27,872 nucleotides of DNA from Intrasporangium_A sp039812505. GTDB taxonomy: Bacteria > Actinomycetota > Actinomycetes > Actinomycetales > Dermatophilaceae. Shown here piece by piece: positions 23,099 through 27,872 of this stretch. The notes beneath the pieces were generated by a model. The model was not told where the DNA came from. It saw nothing but the letters and a program-made list of their open reading frames with translations, and did not search any database. Each line of letters starts with the position of its first letter. Position 1 is the stretch's first letter. A program made the position numbers and the translations under genes. The DNA is taken from NCBI RefSeq assembly GCF_039812505.1, contig NZ_JBDIAQ010000032.1:1-27872 (forward strand). Reading direction: 5' to 3'.

Positions 23099-24201
23099 CC
23101 ACCGTTCTGCACGTGTTCGGGGCGATGAACATCGGTGGTGCCGAATTGAGAACCATCGATCTCCTTCGAGACCTCGCGCCGCAGGGGGTCGACTTTCACT
23201 TCCTGACGCTCTCCGGAGAGGCTGGCGTTCTCGACGATGAGATTCGGAGTCTCGGGGGAGAAATCCACCCGATCCGACTCGACACCTGCTTCCCGATCCG
23301 ATATCTGCAACTGCTGCGTCGGCTACGCCCATTCGCCGTCGACAGCCACGTTGCCACGTTTTCCGGCGCCTTGCTCTTGGGCGCGACCATGGCCCAGGTT
23401 CCTGTGCGGATCGCGCACTTCAGGAGCGATGGGGACGGCCACAGTGACACGGTACGGCGACGACTCCAGCGGGGGGTGATGCGACTCCTGATCAGTGTCT
23501 GCGCCACCGACATCGTTGGCGTCAGTCCGTCCTCTCTCATCGGAGGCTACTCGCCTTCTTGGGAGCGCGACCCGCGAGCGCGGGTCATCGTCAACGGCGT
23601 GCGTGTCCTGGACGACCACGGAATGACGAACCTGCGTGACGAGATAGGGGTCGGCCCAGCGTCCACAGTTGTCCTCCACGTGGGGCGTCCGAGCCCGGAA
23701 AAGAACCGGGTCCGGGCAGTCGCCGTCCTCGCTGCGATGCGCGCATCTGGGCAAGATGCCCACCTTGCATTCGTGGGCGGGGTGGGAGCGGACTCCGCCG
23801 ACGTCGGATCTATCACCGGCGCTGCCGCGCTCGAAAGCGTGGTCCATCACCTCGGTGCACGCCGGGACGCACATGCTCTGATGCGCCAAGCAGATGTCGT
23901 GCTCCTGCCCAGCATCCGCGAGGGCTTGCCGGGGGTCGTCCTCGAATCGCTCGCGGTTGGGACGCCCGTCGTCGCGTCCGACCTCCCGGGAGTGCGATTC
24001 ATCGCGAGTCAGGTGCCTGGAGTCCTAGCGGTGCCCCTTGCCGAGCCTGACGACATCTGGGCCACCGCAGTCACCGAGCAGGCCCGTGCGGCCAGCGACT
24101 CCGAACGTCGCGATGCCATTCGCAAGGGTTTTGCCAGCAGTGTGTTCACGCAGGAGGCCGCAAACGCGATCCATCGCCGGCTCTACCGTGGCTCAGCATG
24201 A
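23095..24201 (+). CDS. GT4-family glycosyltransferase (EpsF-like)
   Basis: A 368-residue glycosyltransferase. The N-terminal acceptor domain starts VLHVFGAMNIGGAELRTIDLLRD, the Gly-Gly-Ala-Glu loop typical of EpsF/CapM-type GT4 enzymes. The C-terminal donor domain has VIVNGVRVLDD, VVLHVGRPSPEKNRVRAV, HLAFVGGVG, HHLGARRDAHALMRQADVVLLPS and the EX7E motif in REGLPGVVLESLAVGTPVVAS. It starts with GTG in a GTGA overlap and ends in an ATGA overlap with the polymerase gene. It probably extends the repeat unit; linkage and donor are unknown. Confidence 0.9.
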   Translation: MTTVLHVFGAMNIGGAELRTIDLLRDLAPQGVDFHFLTLSGEAGVLDDEIRSLGGEIHPIRLDTCFPIRYLQLLRRLRPFAVDSHVATFSGALLLGATMAQVPVRIAHFRSDGDGHSDTVRRRLQRGVMRLLISVCATDIVGVSPSSLIGGYSPSWERDPRARVIVNGVRVLDDHGMTNLRDEIGVGPASTVVLHVGRPSPEKNRVRAVAVLAAMRASGQDAHLAFVGGVGADSADVGSITGAAALESVVHHLGARRDAHALMRQADVVLLPSIREGLPGVVLESLAVGTPVVASDLPGVRFIASQVPGVLAVPLAEPDDIWATAVTEQARAASDSERRDAIRKGFASSVFTQEAANAIHRRLYRGSA

Positions 24202-25622
24202 AAGCGCATCAAATAACACGCAATCGAGGCCCTGCGGGGAGACTCGTTTGGGGCCTCGTGTTCATGACTCTCGGCATGGTCGCCTTCGTTGTACGCGACA
24301 GTGGGCAGACATCACGCGAATTTGCAGCACGCTTGGCTCTGGCCACATCAGTCCTCGCCATGGCGTCGCTCTTCCGCCTAAATCGGCGTCGCCCCTTCTC
24401 GCTCGGTCCAGTCTATGGGGCCCTGTTCGTCCTTTTCCATGTCGGGCTCCTCGTCCCGACAGCGCTGGGCGCCTCCCCGAGCGTCTTCAACGAGCGGGAC
24501 ATCCAGTGGATCCTCAGCGATGGGTTCACGTCTGCATCCTTGCTGGTCACGGTTGCCACGAGCGCCCTGCTGGTCGGGTATCTCGTCGGGTTCAACCCGC
24601 GGCATCAAGAGTCCCGGATCGAGGAGACGCAGGTGTGGCTGCGCCTCCGCAGCGTCGGGCAGATCGGTCTCCTCCTGCTGTCCGCAGGTTGTCTGCTGTG
24701 GATCTACAACGTCTTGGCTAGTGGGGCGGTGCTCTCCGGTTCCTATGCGGCGTTCCTCGAGTCTACGGCGTCAACGAGTATGCCGACCGCCTACCTCATG
24801 ATGGGTCTCGGGATGTCGACTCTCTCGGCGGGTCCGTCCCGGACAGCCCGACGTGCCGGCCTTGTCATCTTTGCAGTGTGGTCCGCGCCTGCGTTCATGC
24901 TCGGCCTCCGAGGCGAGGTACTCATCCCGTTGGCGGCCTACCTCGTCGTAGCCGCCCGGCGGCGCCCGATCTCCTTGCGACCTTGGATGGCCTTCGCCTT
25001 CGTTGGCGGGCTGGGGCTGGGAGCTGCCGTTCGAGTGATCCGCCAAGTCGGATTTGGCAGCGGTTTCGACCTTGCCTCGTTCCGACCGTTCGATGGCATC
25101 ACAGAGTTGGGCTACTCGATCCGACCGCTTGTCGTCTCCGTAGATTGGCACGAGCTCTACCTTGAGCCATATGTCGGCATCGACACCTACCTTGCGCCGT
25201 TCCGGCGCTTGCTCGTCGGGCGGATCCTCGGCGGCGAGATCACCCCGACTGCCGATGACCCAGCGGTCTTCAGCTCCATGGTCAGCCGCCGCGTCGGGCC
25301 AATCGGAGGCTCACCCGCCGCGGAGGCCTTCCATGCCGGCGGCGTGGTCGGCATCGTCATCGTCCTCGTAGCTATTGGTGTGCTCGTGGCCCGCCTGGAC
25401 TCCCTCGACACGACACCGCTGCGCAACGCTCTGGTTGGTACCCTGGCGTTCGTCCTGCTGCTGTGGGTCCGCAATGACTTCACGCCAGTTCCTTTCGAGG
25501 TTGGTGTGGCCGTTGGGATAGTGCTCATGATCCGGGTGGCGGCAAATTTGCGCCGAACTCCTGTAAGACGTTCCTCGGCCCTGCCAGCGACGTTGCAGCA
25601 CCATGCAAAAGGCCGCCGGTGA
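24198..25622 (+). CDS. Wzy-like oligosaccharide repeat-unit polymerase
   Basis: A 474-residue polytopic membrane protein with about 10-12 hydrophobic helices and almost no conserved catalytic motif, typical of O-antigen/capsule polymerases. Hydrophobic segments start near residues 16, 46, 72, 112, 156, 196, 220, 236 and 260; a large extracytoplasmic loop lies at about 275-380, then two or three helices run to about 450. The loop segment MLGLRGEVLIPLAAYL and RVGPIGGSPAAEAFHAGGVVGIV resemble the EpsG/OrfW-like O-antigen polymerase superfamily. Its place between glycosyltransferase and flippase genes supports the call more than sequence alone. It would link lipid-linked units on the outer face of the membrane. 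It overlaps both neighbours by 4 bases. Confidence 0.78.
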   Translation: MKAHQITRNRGPAGRLVWGLVFMTLGMVAFVVRDSGQTSREFAARLALATSVLAMASLFRLNRRRPFSLGPVYGALFVLFHVGLLVPTALGASPSVFNERDIQWILSDGFTSASLLVTVATSALLVGYLVGFNPRHQESRIEETQVWLRLRSVGQIGLLLLSAGCLLWIYNVLASGAVLSGSYAAFLESTASTSMPTAYLMMGLGMSTLSAGPSRTARRAGLVIFAVWSAPAFMLGLRGEVLIPLAAYLVVAARRRPISLRPWMAFAFVGGLGLGAAVRVIRQVGFGSGFDLASFRPFDGITELGYSIRPLVVSVDWHELYLEPYVGIDTYLAPFRRLLVGRILGGEITPTADDPAVFSSMVSRRVGPIGGSPAAEAFHAGGVVGIVIVLVAIGVLVARLDSLDTTPLRNALVGTLAFVLLLWVRNDFTPVPFEVGVAVGIVLMIRVAANLRRTPVRRSSALPATLQHHAKGRR

Positions 25623-26851
25623 GGCGTAACCCCGGCCTGATGGGGTTCTTCTCCGTCAGCACACCCGCAGTCCTCAACGCGCTTCTCGCCGCGGCCCTCG
25701 GAGTCCTGCTAGCGCGATACCTTGGCCCCGCCGGTCAAGGAGCCCTGACCACGATCGTTACGGTGGGCGCACTTCTGAGCGTGGTTCTCACCCTCGGGAC
25801 AGGCGTTAGCGTCCGTCTGCGAGCGCGCCCGCGTCCCAAGGCGGAGGACATCTCAGCTTTCCTCGGTGCCTCAGTATTGATGATGCTCGTTGCAGCCATC
25901 ATTTCGCCGGTGACATGCCTGTTCTTCGACCTGCCTGGAGTCGGAGCGGCTGAGATGGTCCTTAGTGCTCTCGTTGCAGCTTTTCTCGTCGCCGCACGCC
26001 AGTCGTCAGAGCTTCTGCAGGCCTATGGCTGCGCAGGACGTTCGATCCTCTTCCTGGCCATCGGCGTCCTTTTCCAGTGTGTCTTGTTCGGCTTCGCCGT
26101 GATCACTGGCCATGCGACTTTGCTTACTGCGCTCATCTGCGCTGCATTGGGCTCAGCGGTACAGGCCGCCCTAGGGGCTTGGGGCGTAGCCGATGAGCCG
26201 ATACCACGACCAGGTTTGGCGTGGGCAACCGTGCGTGCGCTCGTGCGCCTCGGCGTACCAGCCGTTGGCTACAGCGTCGGTCTTCTTGTGGTACAGCGAC
26301 TTGACAGGTTGGTCATCGTGAGTGTTCTCGGTGCTACGGCCAGCGGTGTGTACGCCGTTGCGGCGACCATAGCCGAGACATCGCGCATCACGTCTTCAGC
26401 TGTAGGGCAACTGCTGTTCGTCCAGACCGCGGCCGCCGGCGCTGTCACACGCACCAGCAGGCGGACTTACCGCCTCGCGCTTGTTATCCAGGCTGCGGTA
26501 GTGGTTGTGGGCTGGTCCCTTGTCCCTCATGTAGTTTCAATCCTGTTCGGTGATGCGTACGCGGAGGCGGTACCACTTGCGCGGCTGCTCCTCATCGCGG
26601 AACTCTTCATGGGCCTCGCGCTTATGGACGCTCGTTTGCTCTTGGGTCTCCATCGGGTGCCGCTGGTGGCCGGAGCGACGCTGACACTTGTTATTCTTGC
26701 GGTCCCGGTTTACCTGGTCCTCGTAGAGGCAGCCGGGCTCACCGGTGCCGTCCGCGCCTCCCTATTGCTCTATGTCGCATACAGCGGTGTTCTGTTCGTC
26801 ACACGCCTCCGCGCCGACAGAAAGGGGGCCGACGTTGTCGTCCCGGTCTGA
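25619..26851 (+). CDS. Wzx-like lipid-linked oligosaccharide flippase
   Basis: A 410-residue polytopic protein of the MATE/MOP exporter superfamily (polysaccharide biosynthesis branch), with about 12 transmembrane helices. Diagnostic segments are VLLARYLGPAGQGALTTIVTV (about 29-49), VVQRLDRLVIVSVLGATASGVYAVA (about 223-247; the Arg-x-Asp-Arg pattern is common in Wzx) and ILFGDAYAEAVPLARLL (about 311-327). It would flip the undecaprenyl-linked repeat unit across the membrane for polymerisation. GTG 25619 overlaps the polymerase stop (GTGA). Some family members run longer (about 450-480), but both ends look intact. Confidence 0.85.
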   Translation: MRRNPGLMGFFSVSTPAVLNALLAAALGVLLARYLGPAGQGALTTIVTVGALLSVVLTLGTGVSVRLRARPRPKAEDISAFLGASVLMMLVAAIISPVTCLFFDLPGVGAAEMVLSALVAAFLVAARQSSELLQAYGCAGRSILFLAIGVLFQCVLFGFAVITGHATLLTALICAALGSAVQAALGAWGVADEPIPRPGLAWATVRALVRLGVPAVGYSVGLLVVQRLDRLVIVSVLGATASGVYAVAATIAETSRITSSAVGQLLFVQTAAAGAVTRTSRRTYRLALVIQAAVVVVGWSLVPHVVSILFGDAYAEAVPLARLLLIAELFMGLALMDARLLLGLHRVPLVAGATLTLVILAVPVYLVLVEAAGLTGAVRASLLLYVAYSGVLFVTRLRADRKGADVVVPV

Positions 26852-26855
26852 GATC

Positions 26856-27359
26856 ATGCGTTTCGTAGCAATCGTGGCATACGACGGCTTCGCCCGACGG
26901 CTCCACACGATGCTCCCCGGCGGTCACCGTCTCCGGGCCCGACTCGCCAACTCGATCTGTGCCTCGGTGGAGCGCTCGGCCCGGATCGCTCCCGACGTGA
27001 AACTGAGCAGGCACCTCGTCGTCCTCGACGGAGCCGGAATCGGCGCGGGAACCCTGTTCACGGGAGCCGAGAGGATCACGCTGGGCCGTCGCCTAAAGAT
27101 GGGGCCGCGTTGCATGTTCATCACGAATGACCATCCGGTCCCCGCTGATCACCAGACTTTCAGCGAGATTCGCGGCACGAACCGGCCGATCGTCGTGGGA
27201 GACGATGTGTTCATCGGTGCCGGCTCAATCATCCTCGGAGGTGTGACGATCGGCCGGGGGGCGGCAGTGGGGGCAGGGTCAGTCGTTGTTCGCGATGTCC
27301 CGCCAGGAGCGGTCGTAGTCGGTGCACCCGCAAGGGTCGTGTACACGAGGAATGCGTGA
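26856..27359 (+). CDS. Left-handed beta-helix acetyltransferase
   Basis: A 167-residue hexapeptide-repeat acyltransferase of the maltose/galactoside/serine O-acetyltransferase type. Repeats run from about residue 50 (VLDGAGIGAGTLF, RITLGRRLKMGPRCMFI), with the family's TNDHPVPADHQ loop, then IVVGDDVFIGAGSIILGGVTIGRGAAVGAGSVVVRDVPPG. It probably O-acetylates a sugar of the repeat unit. ATG 26856 is used; an in-frame TTG at 26835 has a better ribosome binding site (AAAGGGGG) and would overlap the flippase gene by 17 bases, adding 7 residues, so the start is uncertain. This is the last gene of the operon; no clear terminator was seen in the 150 bases before the convergent gene. Confidence 0.85.
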   Translation: MRFVAIVAYDGFARRLHTMLPGGHRLRARLANSICASVERSARIAPDVKLSRHLVVLDGAGIGAGTLFTGAERITLGRRLKMGPRCMFITNDHPVPADHQTFSEIRGTNRPIVVGDDVFIGAGSIILGGVTIGRGAAVGAGSVVVRDVPPGAVVVGAPARVVYTRNA

Positions 27360-27509
27360 CCCTTTTGGGCAGGGGTGGCGCCTGCGTCGATGCCTCATCG
27401 GTTCGGGGGGAATCTCACATCGTGTTCTTGTTCCTCTTATCCGTGGCGTACTGGACTGTTTGCAGCCAAGAGAAGCGGCCCGCTCGAGTCGCATCCAGCG
27501 CGGGCACGG

Positions 27510-27872
27510 CTACCCCTGATAGTCCGGCAGGCTGCGGAACCAGTCGACCGTCACGCGAAGCCCCTCGCCGAGCGCAACCGGCGTCACGTCGGGGAAGTGA
27601 CGGCGCAGCCGCGCTGTGTCGGCCTGCGAGTCGCGCACGTCGCCCGCGCGCGGCGGCAGGTGAATGACCTCGGGACGGGCATCGAGCACGTCGGCGAGCT
27701 TGCTGATCAAGCCGTTGAGCGAGGTGCGGGTGCCGAAGGCAAGGTTGACGGGGTCGAGGTCGGTGACCCTACGCATGACCGCATCGGCGATGACTCGGGT
27801 CACCGTGCCGACGTAGGTGAAGTCGCGGGTCTGCTCCCCGTCGCCCTGCACCGGCAGCGGCGCCCCGCGCAG
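27510..27872 (-). CDS. NAD-dependent UDP-sugar epimerase/dehydratase, C-terminal fragment cut by window end
   Basis: The frame is open to the window edge, so only about 120 C-terminal residues are visible. QGDGEQTRDFTYVGTVTRVI is the substrate-binding segment of extended SDR sugar-nucleotide epimerases, followed by PVNLAFGTRTSLNGLISKLA, then PPRAGDVRDSQADTARLRRH, and FRSLPDYQG at the end. The RAGDVRDSQAD pattern suggests the WbpP/TviC-like UDP-HexNAc 4-epimerase branch, but UDP-glucose epimerases and UDP-glucuronate decarboxylases share much of this. It faces the polysaccharide operon. A WbpP-like activity would pair with the TviB/WbpO-like dehydrogenase. The Rossmann and catalytic YxxxK parts lie outside the window. 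Confidence 0.85.
   Translation of the reverse strand: MRGAPLPVQGDGEQTRDFTYVGTVTRVIADAVMRRVTDLDPVNLAFGTRTSLNGLISKLADVLDARPEVIHLPPRAGDVRDSQADTARLRRHFPDVTPVALGEGLRVTVDWFRSLPDYQG

Noticed and set aside
27356..27667. A 103-residue plus-strand frame between the acetyltransferase and the epimerase
   Set aside because: It runs antisense into the epimerase coding region and has a low-complexity Arg/Ala/Ser-rich tail; no homology or start signal supports it.

Overview
The window is very GC-rich, uses many GTG starts, packs its genes with 4-base ATGA/GTGA overlaps, and carries the folD-DUF3017 pair typical of Actinobacteria. It reads as chromosomal DNA of a high-GC actinobacterium. A Micrococcales (Intrasporangiaceae-like) origin is a guess from protein style, not something that can be shown here. 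No rRNA, tRNA, CRISPR array, insertion sequence or phage gene was found.

Layout. 0-3.1 kb: a PepSY lipoprotein gene diverges from a two-component operon (OmpR-type regulator plus histidine kinase). The shared intergenic region holds a symmetric array of four CTGAAG half-sites. 3.1-3.7 kb: a MazEF-like toxin-antitoxin pair. 3.9-7.9 kb: two ABC exporter half-transporters whose nucleotide-binding motifs are degenerate in complementary ways, predicting one working and one dead ATP site. 8.1-9.0 kb: a DUF2231-Rieske fusion membrane protein. 9.3-12.9 kb, minus strand: a SatD-family protein, a small membrane protein, an amidase, FolD and a DUF3017 protein. The amidase is frameshifted and the 5' end of the SatD gene appears frameshifted. 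13.0-13.4 kb: a VapC-type PIN toxin remnant without its N-terminus. 13.8-14.8 kb: malate dehydrogenase.

15.1-27.4 kb is one long, tightly coupled plus-strand surface polysaccharide operon. It begins with a sugar-precursor block: a PglF/CapD-type UDP-GlcNAc 4,6-dehydratase, a PglD/NeuD acetyltransferase, a TviB/WbpO-type UDP-HexNAc 6-dehydrogenase, a PglE-like aminotransferase and a PglC-like phosphosugar transferase. Together these predict UDP-di-N-acetylbacillosamine (or an isomer) as the sugar that primes undecaprenyl phosphate, with a HexNAc uronic acid as a further unit. The block is followed by three GT4 glycosyltransferases, a Wzy-like polymerase, a Wzx-like flippase and a second hexapeptide acetyltransferase, so this is a Wzy-dependent pathway. 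From about 20.5 kb the base composition becomes visibly less GC-rich, as expected for a swapped serotype-specific cassette. A minus-strand sugar-nucleotide epimerase, cut by the window end, converges on the operon.

Most notable for follow-up: the symmetric regulator array with a possible leaderless start, the complementary degenerate ABC pair, the bacillosamine-type operon, and a cluster of broken genes between 10.5 and 13.4 kb. That cluster includes a G-run frameshift in the SatD gene next to a 20-bp-phased direct repeat.
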